A DNA stretch of 44,390 bases from contig NZ_LKDW01000032.1 of the NCBI RefSeq assembly GCF_001401805.1, positions 1 to 44,390 of the forward strand, written 5' to 3'. Under the pieces are notes generated by a model. The model was not told the DNA's origin. It did not search any database and was given only the letters and a program-made list of their open reading frames with translations. Source of the DNA: Pseudoalteromonas sp. P1-25 (GTDB taxonomy: Bacteria > Pseudomonadota > Gammaproteobacteria > Enterobacterales > Alteromonadaceae). The translations under genes were made by a program, and so were the position numbers. This document shows positions 8,062-17,655 of the stretch, one piece after another; position 1 is the first letter of the stretch, and each line of letters starts with the position of its first letter.

Positions 8062-9087
8062 ATGAAAAAACGTTTACTCGCACTTTCTTTAGTTTCAACC
8101 TTTACTCTACCACCAGTATCAGCGGATGACTTTGTACCTGCACAGGTAATAAATAAAAATTACGATCAACTTACTAATACCTCATCACGCGCATCAAGGT
8201 TAGAAGGCATTAACTTAAGCAGCTACGTGGTTGATGAAAACGGGCAGGTAAGTGATATTGAAATTGTGGCCACGGCAGGACAAAAAAAATATCAAAGAGA
8301 AGCCATCGATTACGTTTCCAAACTCAATTATAAAAGCGCGCGCATAAATGGTAATGCTGTACCTACAGCTAAAACAATTAAGGTAAGCTCACAAAATGTG
8401 CACGCTAGTTTTTCTAATGATCAAGCATCTTCTGGCTTTTTTGACGATTATAAAAAAGCCAGCCAGCTTATTGATGATAAAAAATACGATGAGGCTAAAA
8501 CATATATTACAGAACTTGAAAACGAGCATACTAAAAACACCGTTGAAATAGTTTTATTGGCGTGGCTAAAAAGCCAACATAGCTACTTTGTAAAAGACTG
8601 GGAAAAATTTGATAAGCATATTTATGAAGCTTTTTTGTTTAGAGATAACTTACCAGATCAAATAAAAAAGCGTGTAATTAAAAATGCACTGCAATGGTTT
8701 ATATCAAAACAAGATTTTGTGCGCGCTTACGATGCGATTGATGCACTAGATAATATAGATTCAATAACCTTTTCAGAGCAAAATAAAGCACAGTTATTAG
8801 CGCAAGTGAACGATATATATAAAAATTCGGGTGAAATAAGTCAGCAAATTTCACTTGAATCTGAGCAGGCTGTTTTACCGCTATTGTCTAAAAGTGAAGT
8901 AGAACTCAAATCAGACAAGCCGTTATCTAAAGTACAGCTTAGGTGTGAAAACAAAGTAGTTAATTATGATTTAAGCACTATTGATAAAATTGAAATTTCT
9001 AAAAATGATGTGCGATGCGGTTTATTAATTAAAAGTACTATCGCTCAAACTGTGACTCTTAAACAAAGCGGTAAAAGCTTTTTATAG
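8062..9087 (+). CDS. Secreted protein with TonB-C-like domain
   Basis: 341 residues from the ATG at 8062, chosen because it begins MKKRLLALSLVSTF and is preceded by AGGA at 8047-8050. An ATG at 8050 would add four residues with no ribosome-binding site. A cleavable signal peptide ends near PPVSA/DD. Residues about 40-110 resemble the TonB C-terminal domain (SYVVDENGQVSDIEIV, then AIDYVSKLNYKSARINGNAV). The rest is largely helical and charged, possibly TPR-like (about 130-260), with two Cys near the C-terminus that could form a disulfide. It has no membrane anchor and no ExbB/ExbD neighbours, so it is not a normal energy transducer. The function is unknown; it is probably periplasmic. Confidence 0.8.
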   Translation: MKKRLLALSLVSTFTLPPVSADDFVPAQVINKNYDQLTNTSSRASRLEGINLSSYVVDENGQVSDIEIVATAGQKKYQREAIDYVSKLNYKSARINGNAVPTAKTIKVSSQNVHASFSNDQASSGFFDDYKKASQLIDDKKYDEAKTYITELENEHTKNTVEIVLLAWLKSQHSYFVKDWEKFDKHIYEAFLFRDNLPDQIKKRVIKNALQWFISKQDFVRAYDAIDALDNIDSITFSEQNKAQLLAQVNDIYKNSGEISQQISLESEQAVLPLLSKSEVELKSDKPLSKVQLRCENKVVNYDLSTIDKIEISKNDVRCGLLIKSTIAQTVTLKQSGKSFL

Positions 9088-9113
9088 ATTATTACTGAGT
9101 ATGCTTACCAACT

Positions 9114-9143
9114 AAAACCCCGCAGTATTGAGCGGGGTTTTTT
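9114..9143. terminator. Bidirectional terminator between convergent genes
   Basis: Stem AACCCCGC (9116-9123) / GCGGGGTT (9132-9139) with an A-tract on the left and T-tract on the right. It serves the TonB-C-like gene and the DUF1624 gene. Confidence 0.88.
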
Positions 9144-9149
9144 GTTTTT

Positions 9150-10334
9150 TTAAATGTATTTAGCAATTAAGCTGTGTTTGTTATTCCGTTTCCAAGTAAT
9201 GTAGCGCTTAGCAAGTAAAGTGGTAAGCCCAATAACAACAGCTATAAAAGTAAGTGTAGCTACGTAGCTCATTCCATATCCTGGCGGTAAACCAACAAGG
9301 GTTTCACCGTAGGTCATATCGCTATAATTAAGCCCTAAAATAGGGATAAGCAACCACGCTAGTGCATGCAATAAATACAGATGTACAAGGTATGAAAACA
9401 TACTGGTTTTGCCAAGTACCTGTAAAAAACCACGTGAAAAATCGGTTTTTAGACGGCTTAAAAATTTAAGTGCGATAAGCCCAAGGCCTACTGTTAGCAA
9501 CATAAACTGTAACGACAGCGGATATTTGGTTGGGTTTAAAAACGACATAATGGTATCAAGAGTATTACTGTGAATAGTAAATGTTGATGTATCACCATAT
9601 AAATTAAAACCGCGTAGTATTGTATATAAAGCTAAGCAACTAACACCCAGTAAAGCTGCATGGTTTATTGCTTTTGCACTGTACTTTTTTGCTTTGTAAT
9701 AAACGCCAGCGCAATAAGCCATTGCCATTAAGCCTATAATGGGAGCTACAGGGTAGGTTGTTCTTATTTTAAAACCGAAAGGCAGTTCGAGTACATTTTT
9801 TTGATGTGCTATAGACCACAGTGTATTTGCCAGCGTATTTGGCTCAAAACTTACCCCGTCAAATAAATTGTGGCCGAACACTAATAGCAAACCTGCTATA
9901 AATACAGCATATAAGCCAATTAAACGAAGTAACCCAAGCATAACAAAGCTCCAGCCAATTGCCCAAATAACCTGCGCGTATAGCATCGGGAAAGCGGGGT
10001 TGAAACTCCACGACCATGAGACGATAGTAAATTCAAACAAAATAAGTACTAAACCACGAATAATTAAGCTTTGTGAAAATGCTTTAGTGGAAGTGTATTT
10101 ATGCTCAGTTATGGCTGCCGAAAGCCCCGCTAAAAAAACAAATAAAGGAGCGCAAAAGTGCGAAACAAAACGGGTAAAAAAGGTGAGGGGATCAGTACCA
10201 GGAACCGTCATCGGATCGGTGACTGAATAATTTAGGCAGTAATACATGCCGTGGTCTATGACCATAAAAATAATGATAATACCTCGAAGTAAATCAATAT
10301 GATGTAATCGAGGAGGCGTAGCTGGGATTGACAT
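9150..10334 (-). CDS. DUF1624 / HGSNAT-like multi-pass membrane protein
   Basis: 394 residues from the ATG at 10334; a TTG at 10346 would add four. About ten hydrophobic segments are present. The family signature is at the N-terminus: R-L-x-x-I-D-L-L-R-G-I-I-I-I-F-M-V-I-D-H, with the conserved Asp and His of the heparan-alpha-glucosaminide acetyltransferase-like (DUF1624) group, then FVSHFCAPLFVFLAGLSA. Family members are thought to transfer acetyl groups across the inner membrane; the substrate here is unknown. The gene is monocistronic, convergent with the TonB-C-like gene, and 141 bases downstream of the second MgtC-like gene on the same strand. Confidence 0.82.
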   Translation of the reverse strand: MSIPATPPRLHHIDLLRGIIIIFMVIDHGMYYCLNYSVTDPMTVPGTDPLTFFTRFVSHFCAPLFVFLAGLSAAITEHKYTSTKAFSQSLIIRGLVLILFEFTIVSWSWSFNPAFPMLYAQVIWAIGWSFVMLGLLRLIGLYAVFIAGLLLVFGHNLFDGVSFEPNTLANTLWSIAHQKNVLELPFGFKIRTTYPVAPIIGLMAMAYCAGVYYKAKKYSAKAINHAALLGVSCLALYTILRGFNLYGDTSTFTIHSNTLDTIMSFLNPTKYPLSLQFMLLTVGLGLIALKFLSRLKTDFSRGFLQVLGKTSMFSYLVHLYLLHALAWLLIPILGLNYSDMTYGETLVGLPPGYGMSYVATLTFIAVVIGLTTLLAKRYITWKRNNKHSLIAKYI

Positions 10335-10474
10335 AACTAAGCTCAAAAGGGAGATAAAATATGTCGGTATTATATGTTATAAAATAACGTCACGCGAGAG
10401 TGAGCGTCTGAAATTTAGGAAATGACAATCTGTGGTTTATTAGCACCGCTTAAGCGTAACTCCCCAAATATGTA

Positions 10475-10891
10475 TTACTTGAACTTTTTAACGTATCTGA
10501 GTGTTATAAAATTAATGACAGCTAGTACTATGGCGATTTCATAACGGTTATATGCCACAGCTATACCAATTAAACCCATATTCCAAATACTTGCTGCTGT
10601 TGCTGTGCCCGACGTAGATTTATTATTTTTTAAAATTGCGCCGCCACCAATAAAACCTATGCCTGTTATTATTCCTTGTAACATTTTAGATTGCGCCTCA
10701 GCACCTTCTAGCACCGACATTGCAATAACAGCATAGCCACACGAGGCTACAGCAACTAGAGGAAATGTTCTTAAGCCTGCTCCGTCATTACTTCGCTCTC
10801 TGTCATAAGCCATAGGTAGGGCAAGCAAATAGGCTATACCAAGGTGAATTAAATTATCGATGATCTCATTCCACTGTAAATCAATTTCCAT
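10475..10891 (-). CDS. MgtC/SapB family inner-membrane protein, second copy
   Basis: 138 residues and almost entirely membrane domain. The signature is present as AYDRERSNDGAGLRTFPLVAV, read as YDRER (about 29-33) and GLRTFPLV, then LQGIITGIGFIGGGAILK (about 71-88). It is shorter than the copy at 2594-3106 and clearly diverged from it, so the two are old paralogs rather than a recent duplication. It lacks the soluble C-terminal domain of Salmonella MgtC. The role is uncertain (magnesium or acid stress in the family). It may share a transcript with the DUF1624 gene. Confidence 0.83.
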   Translation of the reverse strand: MEIDLQWNEIIDNLIHLGIAYLLALPMAYDRERSNDGAGLRTFPLVAVASCGYAVIAMSVLEGAEAQSKMLQGIITGIGFIGGGAILKNNKSTSGTATAASIWNMGLIGIAVAYNRYEIAIVLAVINFITLRYVKKFK

Positions 10892-11101
10892 AATGGTCTC
10901 TAATGGTAAAAGGTGTATATTGATAGCAAACGACAGGCCAATGATTTTATTGTTGATATTCAGTGAATTAAATATTTTATAGGTGGGCGCTTATTATTTA
11001 ATTGGTAATATTTACATGATTAGTTAACGCTTTTACAAGTAAATCCTACCTATGCGTTTAATTAATTTTGCAAAGTGCGTATTATTTTATTATTAAAGAC
11101 T
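10892..11101. other. Intergenic stretch upstream of the second MgtC-like gene
   Basis: AT-rich, no supported reading frame. It should hold the promoter of the leftward MgtC-like gene. I see no convincing magnesium riboswitch fold. Together with repeat copy 2 it fills the 480-base gap before the BCCT gene. Confidence 0.5.
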
Positions 11102-11102
11102 A

Positions 11103-11352
11103 GGGCCTGTTTATCTTTCGAGGTTAAATTTACAGCAGTTTGTTTGGTATTTAGCCAAGGCAGAGCCTGTGTAGTATGGTTACTCCCCGTAAATAGGCGA
11201 TAACGTCGTATAAATGCCAAACAGGTTCTGTCTAGGGGCCATTTACTCTTTTTTACTCGGTTTTGACTTAGCCCACTAGGTTACAAACCTCGCACCACGA
11301 TTAAATAAGCCCCTAGATTGAACAAATTTTAATCCTGAAAGGTCAACAGGCC
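11103..11352 (+). repeat. MITE-like interspersed repeat, copy 2
   Basis: About 250 bp, same orientation as copy 1 and alignable along its whole length, with shared blocks such as CTTAGCCCACTAGGTTACAA and CCCCTAGATTGAACAAATTT. The ends are GGGCCTGTTTA (11103) and TCAACAGGCC (to 11352); the inverted repeats are degraded relative to copy 1. The internal CTAGGGGC / GCCCCTAG stem is kept. It ends about 18 bases before the start codon of the BCCT transporter. Confidence 0.82.
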
Positions 11353-11371
11353 TCAATAGAGTGTATTTTAA

Positions 11372-12877
11372 TTGCATTTACATATAACCAAGCTTGAAAA
11401 AACTGCATTATTAGTGTGCTTTACTCTTAGTGCTATTGCATTTTTGGCTCCTCAACTACTTACTGATCATTTGCAACCGCTCATCAATAGCGCCTTAAGC
11501 TTTTTAGGGGCGCCGTTTTTTTTGTTAGTCAATTTTTTACTACTTGCCGTCATTGTTATTGCCATAAGCCCGCTTGGTAGGCGAAAAGTTGGCGGGGACG
11601 CTGCCCGTGTTGAATTTGGCTTATTTGGTTGGCTGTCTATGCTTTTTGCGGCAGGAATGGGATCGGGGCTCATTTTTTGGGGCGTAGCAGAACCTGCACT
11701 TCACTCAGTTAATCCTGTACTAAAACAAAGTTTATATGCAAACACTCAAACGAGTGGCTTGGCGCTTACCCTTGTAAATTGGGGAGCACATGCATGGGCG
11801 CTATATGCGGTGTTTGGCTTAGTTTTAGGAGGGCTTAGTACTAAAAGTGGTGAGGCTGGCGATATAGCCGCGCCCGTTATTAATGTAACCAAAGGGGTTA
11901 TAAATAGCGGTTGGCAATTTAAGTTGAGCTTTAGTATTAAACTTATAGCCATATTCGCAATATTTTTTGGCGTCGTAGGGACTATTGCAAACTCTACGCT
12001 ATTACTTCGTAAGGGGTTGGAATTAAAGCTAGGCATTGAGTCAGTATTGCTTTCGGGTTTAATTATAATTAGTTTAATCGTGGTTTTGTATACGGTTTCA
12101 GCAAAGCTAGGCCTGAAAAAGGGGGTGCAAGCGCTGAGTAAGTTTAATGTGCTCTTAGCTTTTGGCATGATTATATGGTTAATGTTTTATGTGCCATTAA
12201 AACCAATCATTGATATAGCGATAGGGGGGACTTGGGATTACATTCAGCTCATTACTACTGGTACTTGGCAATTAGAAAGCGTACTTAAAGACCCTGAGTG
12301 GGCTAATGGTTGGACATATAATTACTATTTTTGGTGGTTAGCTTGGGGGCCATTCGTGGGTGTGTTTTTAGCTAAAATAAGCCAAGGTAGGCCTGTGTGG
12401 CAATACATTATAGGTGTAGTGTTTGTGCCTACCTTAGTAACCATAATATGGTTTAGTGTTTTTTCGGGGTCGGCCATAGCGTGGGATCAAACGCATAATG
12501 CAGGTATTTTAGCGGCTATTAAAGCTGATTACACCCAAGGGTTATTTGTATTTTTTGAACAATTAGGGTGGCAAGGAAGTATTTTAATTTGGTCAAGCTT
12601 GCTGCTTTTGCTCATTTTTGTAGCAACATCGGCAGACTCAGCAATACTTATAATAAAGGAATTAAGCTCTTCCAATAAAAACGCGCATACTAATAACACC
12701 GTAAATTTATATAGTTGGTCATTTGCTTTAGGCTTATGTGCCTTTATATTACTTGCTCAAAATAACGAGCCACTCAATAGAAGTGTTGCCATTATTGGTG
12801 CGCTCCCCTTTTTGGTTATTTTTATCTTGCAGCTGTTGGGTTTTATTAAAGAGTTTTTAAGTGAATTTAAGCACTAG
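11372..12877 (+). CDS. BCCT-family transporter (betaine/choline/carnitine type)
   Basis: 501 residues with about twelve membrane segments. The BCCT signatures are present: GMGSGLIFWGVAEPALH (about 94-110) and the WWLAWGPFVGVFLAKISQGR block (about 321-340), plus FVATSADSA near the end. The first block is glycine-rich, as in sodium-coupled members of the family, which suggests Na+ coupling; the substrate (glycine betaine, choline or similar) is an inference. The start is TTG at 11372; a TAA lies immediately upstream in frame, so the gene cannot begin earlier, and the ribosome-binding site is weak. The N-terminus TKLEKTALLVCF fits the family, so little or nothing is missing. Repeat copy 2 ends just upstream, so native promoter sequence may have been displaced. 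No substrate-processing genes are adjacent. Confidence 0.87.
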   Translation: MHLHITKLEKTALLVCFTLSAIAFLAPQLLTDHLQPLINSALSFLGAPFFLLVNFLLLAVIVIAISPLGRRKVGGDAARVEFGLFGWLSMLFAAGMGSGLIFWGVAEPALHSVNPVLKQSLYANTQTSGLALTLVNWGAHAWALYAVFGLVLGGLSTKSGEAGDIAAPVINVTKGVINSGWQFKLSFSIKLIAIFAIFFGVVGTIANSTLLLRKGLELKLGIESVLLSGLIIISLIVVLYTVSAKLGLKKGVQALSKFNVLLAFGMIIWLMFYVPLKPIIDIAIGGTWDYIQLITTGTWQLESVLKDPEWANGWTYNYYFWWLAWGPFVGVFLAKISQGRPVWQYIIGVVFVPTLVTIIWFSVFSGSAIAWDQTHNAGILAAIKADYTQGLFVFFEQLGWQGSILIWSSLLLLLIFVATSADSAILIIKELSSSNKNAHTNNTVNLYSWSFALGLCAFILLAQNNEPLNRSVAIIGALPFLVIFILQLLGFIKEFLSEFKH

Positions 12878-12950
12878 CGCTTACATATTTTTACAATGCT
12901 ATTTTTAAAATTGTATATTATTTAAGTAATATTTTTGTTCAGGATACATC

Positions 12951-13325
12951 ATGAGAACGCTAACTGTATTTTTATGTGTTATTTATCTAAGTGGCTGCAC
13001 AGTCGCTGGTGTTATAATTGATGAACAGGCACAATTAAATGCACGTGATAATAAATATAGTAATAGTCCTGCTCGTTCAGAGCCTTATAAAAATCTACTC
13101 GAACCTATACCTAAAAACAAAAACGGGTTCAGTTTTACCGATTTAGGATTGAAAATAGATTCATTGCTAATCAATTTAGTAAAAGGTGAGGGAAATACGG
13201 TACAAGTTTGCAGGCAAGTGAGTAAAGTATTAAAAGAGTGTGTAGAAGTAGAGAAATCTGATCTACACACTAATGAGGTTACGCAGTTAAAAACTGACTA
13301 TGAAATGATAAGTGTTGGTCAATAA
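12951..13325 (+). CDS. Small putative lipoprotein
   Basis: 124 residues. The N-terminus MRTLTVFLCVIYLSGC has a lipobox LSGC with Cys16 as the lipidated residue. The mature part is polar, with two further Cys in VCRQVSKVLKEC. I recognise no family. An AGGAT ribosome-binding site lies 7 bases before the ATG. Its last 47 bases overlap, tail to tail, the 3' end of fghA on the other strand. It stands 73 bases after the BCCT gene and could share its transcript. The function is unknown. Confidence 0.75.
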   Translation: MRTLTVFLCVIYLSGCTVAGVIIDEQAQLNARDNKYSNSPARSEPYKNLLEPIPKNKNGFSFTDLGLKIDSLLINLVKGEGNTVQVCRQVSKVLKECVEVEKSDLHTNEVTQLKTDYEMISVGQ

Positions 13326-14121
13326 AGCTGCTTATAAAAAAGTAACTATGATCATAACCTGCTTGCATTTCAATACTAAGCGGATAGCCTTTATTTTTAG
13401 CAACAGCCGCTAAGTTTTGCGGCTTAAGTTGCTCCTCTAAAAACCCATCGGCATCGCCCTGTGTTACAAGCATAGGGAGAAAATCAGCCTGCTGCGCTTT
13501 TTTCATCAACTCGCACGAATCGTATTGAGCCCAAAGCGCTTTGTCGGTGCCTAAGTAACCCGTAAATGCTTTCACGCCCCACGGGCAGTCAATTGGATTA
13601 ACAATAGGGCTAAAGGCCGATGCGCTAACATACGCTTTAGGGTTTTTAAGTGCCACCATTAAAGCGCCGTGGCCGCCCATAGAGTGACCACTAATAGCTT
13701 TAGTGCTTGTTACCGGGAAGTGTTGCTCAATAAGCATAGGTAGTTCATCAACTACATAGTCATACATATTAAAATGTGTATTGAACGGTGCTTGCGTTGC
13801 GTTTACGTAAAAACCCGCGCCTTGGCCAAAGTCGTAGTTATCGTCATCAGGAACACTATCACCACGTGGGCTTGTATCAGGCGCTACAATAGCAATACCC
13901 AGCTCAGCTGCTTTTTTAAATGCGCCGGCTTTTTGCATAAAGTTTTCGTCTGTACAGGTTAAACCCGATAGCCAATAAAGCACTGGCACTTTATTAGTCT
14001 CGCTTGCGCCTGGTGGTAAAAATACTGCAAAACGCATTGTGCAATGGGTACTGGTTGCAGTGTGGGTATATTGTTTGTGCCAACCACCTGCTACTTTTGT
14101 ACTTGAGATATTTTCTAACAT
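13279..14121 (-). CDS. fghA: S-formylglutathione hydrolase
   Basis: 280 residues from the ATG at 14121, which has AAGGAT at good spacing; an upstream start would add seven residues with no support. This alpha/beta-hydrolase of the FrmB/esterase D family splits S-formylglutathione to formate and glutathione, the second step of formaldehyde detoxification. The nucleophile is Ser147 in GHSMGGHGA, with Asp223 (QGDADGF) and His258 (YDHSY). The SGLTCTDENF oxyanion segment (52-61) and YDFGQGAGFYVNAT are hallmarks. It lies 68 bases downstream of adhC on the same strand, so the pair forms an operon. Its 3' end overlaps a lipoprotein gene on the other strand. Confidence 0.95.
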   Translation of the reverse strand: MLENISSTKVAGGWHKQYTHTATSTHCTMRFAVFLPPGASETNKVPVLYWLSGLTCTDENFMQKAGAFKKAAELGIAIVAPDTSPRGDSVPDDDNYDFGQGAGFYVNATQAPFNTHFNMYDYVVDELPMLIEQHFPVTSTKAISGHSMGGHGALMVALKNPKAYVSASAFSPIVNPIDCPWGVKAFTGYLGTDKALWAQYDSCELMKKAQQADFLPMLVTQGDADGFLEEQLKPQNLAAVAKNKGYPLSIEMQAGYDHSYFFISSFIDQHLSFHSQFLTA

Positions 14122-14131
14122 AAAAATCCTT

Positions 14132-14164
14132 AAAAGCCGCAAACAATTAAGTAATACGGCTTTT
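14132..14164 (-). promoter_or_regulatory. Hairpin between adhC and fghA
   Basis: AAAAGCCG (14132-14139) pairs with CGGCTTTT (14157-14164) around a 17-base loop. On the operon strand the right arm ends next to the fghA ribosome-binding site. It could weaken read-through or fghA translation; its effect is inferred only. Confidence 0.45.
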
Positions 14165-14189
14165 TAATACATAAGTTACCAATAGCGTA

Positions 14190-15374
<1,185 letters not shown>

Positions 15375-15442
15375 CTATTGTATTTGTTTCTCAAATAATG
15401 ATAATCTCTGATTTATTAAAACACTTTTACAGTATGGTAATA

Positions 15443-16312
15443 ATGGCACGTTGGGATGGCATAGACGAGTTTATAGCCGTGGGTGAAGAGGGCAGTTTTA
15501 CAGCAGCGGCTAATGTACTGGGGTTGTCGGTTGCTCATATAAGTCGCCATGTAACGGCGTTGGAGCAGCGTTTAAATACCCAATTACTCACCCGTACCAC
15601 CCGAAAAGTGGTATTAACCAAAGAGGGTGAAGCCTTTTTACATCAAACTAAGCAATTACAACATGCTATGGACGATGCAACGCAAAGTTTAGCAACGCAG
15701 CAAACAACGCCTAAAGGTAAAATTAAATTAACAGCTCCGGTTATGTATGGTGAAACTTTTATTATGCCTATTGTGCACAATTTTATGCATGATCACCCTG
15801 AGGTTGAAGTTATTGCTACACTTTCTAACGAGCAAGAAAACCTACTCGAAGGCGGGTTTGATTTAGCCATACGGTTAGGGCATTTAAAAGATTCAAGCCA
15901 CAGAGCACGGCGTTTAAGTGCTCGGCGCTTTATAATGTGTGCCTCCCCCGATTATTTATCCCGAGTAGGCGAGCCTCATACCCTAGGTGAGCTAACACAA
16001 CATCAATGTTTAATTGGTAACAGTAGTTACTGGCGAGTAAACGAAAACGGCCGTGATAAACACATTAAAATTGCAGGGCGCTTGCGCTGCAATAGTGGAT
16101 GGGCGTTAGTTGATGGCGCAAAAAAAGGCTTAGGAATAGTCCAGCTACCTAATTATTATATTGAAAATGAGCTACGAACAGGCGAGCTTGTGCCCGTATT
16201 AACCCCTTATCAGCCGGAACAAGAAGGTGTGTGGGGAATTTACCCGCCGCGTCAGTTTGTTGCCACTAACGTAAGAGTATTACTCGATTATTTAGTGGCT
16301 GGACTTGAATAA
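15443..16312 (+). CDS. LysR-family transcriptional regulator, probably of adhC-fghA
   Basis: About 290 residues from ATG at 15443 (MARWDGIDEF); an ATG at 15434 is nearly as good, and neither has a strong ribosome-binding site. The N-terminal winged helix-turn-helix contains SFTAAANVLGLSVAHISRHV (20 residues) and the LysR linker helix. The effector domain starts near GKIKLTAPVMYGE. It belongs to the LysR subgroup typically found divergent from formaldehyde or alcohol dehydrogenase genes. Position opposite adhC, with a perfect inverted repeat between them, suggests it controls that operon. Confidence 0.88.
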   Translation: MARWDGIDEFIAVGEEGSFTAAANVLGLSVAHISRHVTALEQRLNTQLLTRTTRKVVLTKEGEAFLHQTKQLQHAMDDATQSLATQQTTPKGKIKLTAPVMYGETFIMPIVHNFMHDHPEVEVIATLSNEQENLLEGGFDLAIRLGHLKDSSHRARRLSARRFIMCASPDYLSRVGEPHTLGELTQHQCLIGNSSYWRVNENGRDKHIKIAGRLRCNSGWALVDGAKKGLGIVQLPNYYIENELRTGELVPVLTPYQPEQEGVWGIYPPRQFVATNVRVLLDYLVAGLE

Positions 16313-16374
16313 AGTGCGCTTAAAATATAGCCAAGTGTAAGATTTATAAATTATTTCTTACATTTATGGTCATA

Positions 16375-16402
16375 TTCAATTCATCTTAGTTCGTGCTACT
16401 AT
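16375..16402 (+). promoter_or_regulatory. Candidate promoter of lolCDE
   Basis: TTCAAT (16375-16380), 16-base spacer, then an extended -10 TGCTACTAT with hexamer TACTAT (16397-16402), about 36 bases before the lolC ATG. Confidence 0.45.
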
Positions 16403-16437
16403 AGCCGCACACTTTTAGCATAAATGTTTTAAATAAT

Positions 16438-17655
16438 ATGTTTCAACCGGTTAGCTTATTTATAGGGCTCAGATATAGCCGCTCCTCTAAAGGAAATGCG
16501 TTTATATCGTTTATTTCATTTTTTTCTATTGCCGGAATAGCCATAGGTCTAATGGCCTTATTCACTGTAAGCAGTGTAATGAATGGCTTTGAAAACAGTT
16601 TAAAAACTAATATGTTAGGGCTCATTCCTCACGTAGAAATACAAGCTAATAAACACACCCGCGCGCAAATGAATGCGTTAAAAGTCGATTTAGAGCGCTC
16701 AGATTACGTAGATCACGTAAGCCTATACCGCCATGGCGAAGCCATTTTGCAAACCAATAAAGACTTACACGGCGTATTACTGCAAGGCTTGTATGGCGAT
16801 AACGGCTCGTTATATAAAATTACCGATAAAGTTGTGCAGGGCAATTGGCAAAACGTTTTAAATGATAGCTACAGCATAGCTATTAGCCGTTATTTAAGCC
16901 GTAAACTTGGTGTTGGTATGGGAGAAAAATTGCGCGTAATTATGCCTAATGCCTCTTCATACACGCCACTTGGACGTGTACCTAGTCAGCGTTTATTTAA
17001 AATAGCCGCAATATACGAAACCGGCTCAGAAATAGATATGGGCCTTGCATTTACCAGCGGTGCATCTTTACAGCGGGTATTAAAGCTTAACAAAAATACC
17101 GCGCCTAACTTAAGTGTGTCGTTACATGAACCCTTTGAATTAGCGCAATTTACAAAGGACAGCCAACTTATTTTACGCGATTATCAAGTAAGTGACTGGC
17201 GCAGTAGCCAAGGCACGTTATTTGCCGCGGTTGCCATGGAAAAACGTATTATGTCTATGTTGTTAGGGCTGATTGTATTAGTGGCTGTATTTAATATTGT
17301 CTCAGCATTGACAATGATGGTGAGTGAAAAACAAGGGGAAGTGGCGATATTACAGACCTTAGGTTTAACGCCTTCACAAATACAAAAAGTATTTATGGTG
17401 CAGGGCTTGTATAACGGCGTTATTGGCACCGCGATAGGGGCATTTTTAGGTGTATTGTTTAGCATATATATTAATGAACTACTCGCTGCTGTAGGGCTAA
17501 ACCTACTCGCAGGTGCAGAGCTTCCGGTAAAGTTTGATGTGTTAAGCCTCGTTATTATTGCGCTTAGCAGTATTGCAATGAGCTTTTTAGCCACTTTATA
17601 TCCTGCGCGCAAAGCCGCAAAAGTAAAACCAGCAGAGGTATTGCGTTATGAATGA
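16438..17655 (+). CDS. lolC: Lipoprotein-releasing ABC transporter permease LolC
   Basis: 405 residues. Inner-membrane subunit of the LolCDE complex, which extracts outer-membrane lipoproteins and hands them to LolA. It has the four-helix layout of the family: one segment near residues 25-50, a long periplasmic domain, then three segments from about 270 on. The N-terminus MFQPVSLFIGLRYSRSSKGN closely resembles E. coli LolC, and the C-terminal FtsX-like domain ends LYPARKAAKVKPAEVLRYE. It is first gene of the operon; its stop overlaps the lolD start by 8 bases. Confidence 0.93.
   Translation: MFQPVSLFIGLRYSRSSKGNAFISFISFFSIAGIAIGLMALFTVSSVMNGFENSLKTNMLGLIPHVEIQANKHTRAQMNALKVDLERSDYVDHVSLYRHGEAILQTNKDLHGVLLQGLYGDNGSLYKITDKVVQGNWQNVLNDSYSIAISRYLSRKLGVGMGEKLRVIMPNASSYTPLGRVPSQRLFKIAAIYETGSEIDMGLAFTSGASLQRVLKLNKNTAPNLSVSLHEPFELAQFTKDSQLILRDYQVSDWRSSQGTLFAAVAMEKRIMSMLLGLIVLVAVFNIVSALTMMVSEKQGEVAILQTLGLTPSQIQKVFMVQGLYNGVIGTAIGAFLGVLFSIYINELLAAVGLNLLAGAELPVKFDVLSLVIIALSSIAMSFLATLYPARKAAKVKPAEVLRYE

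Noticed and set aside
2594..10891. Recent duplication of the two MgtC-like genes
   Set aside because: The proteins differ in length and share only the family motifs, so they are distant paralogs.
3137..11352. Composite transposon bounded by the two repeat copies
   Set aside because: The copies are diverged from each other, no transposase lies inside, and the enclosed genes (fabY among them) look like core genome.
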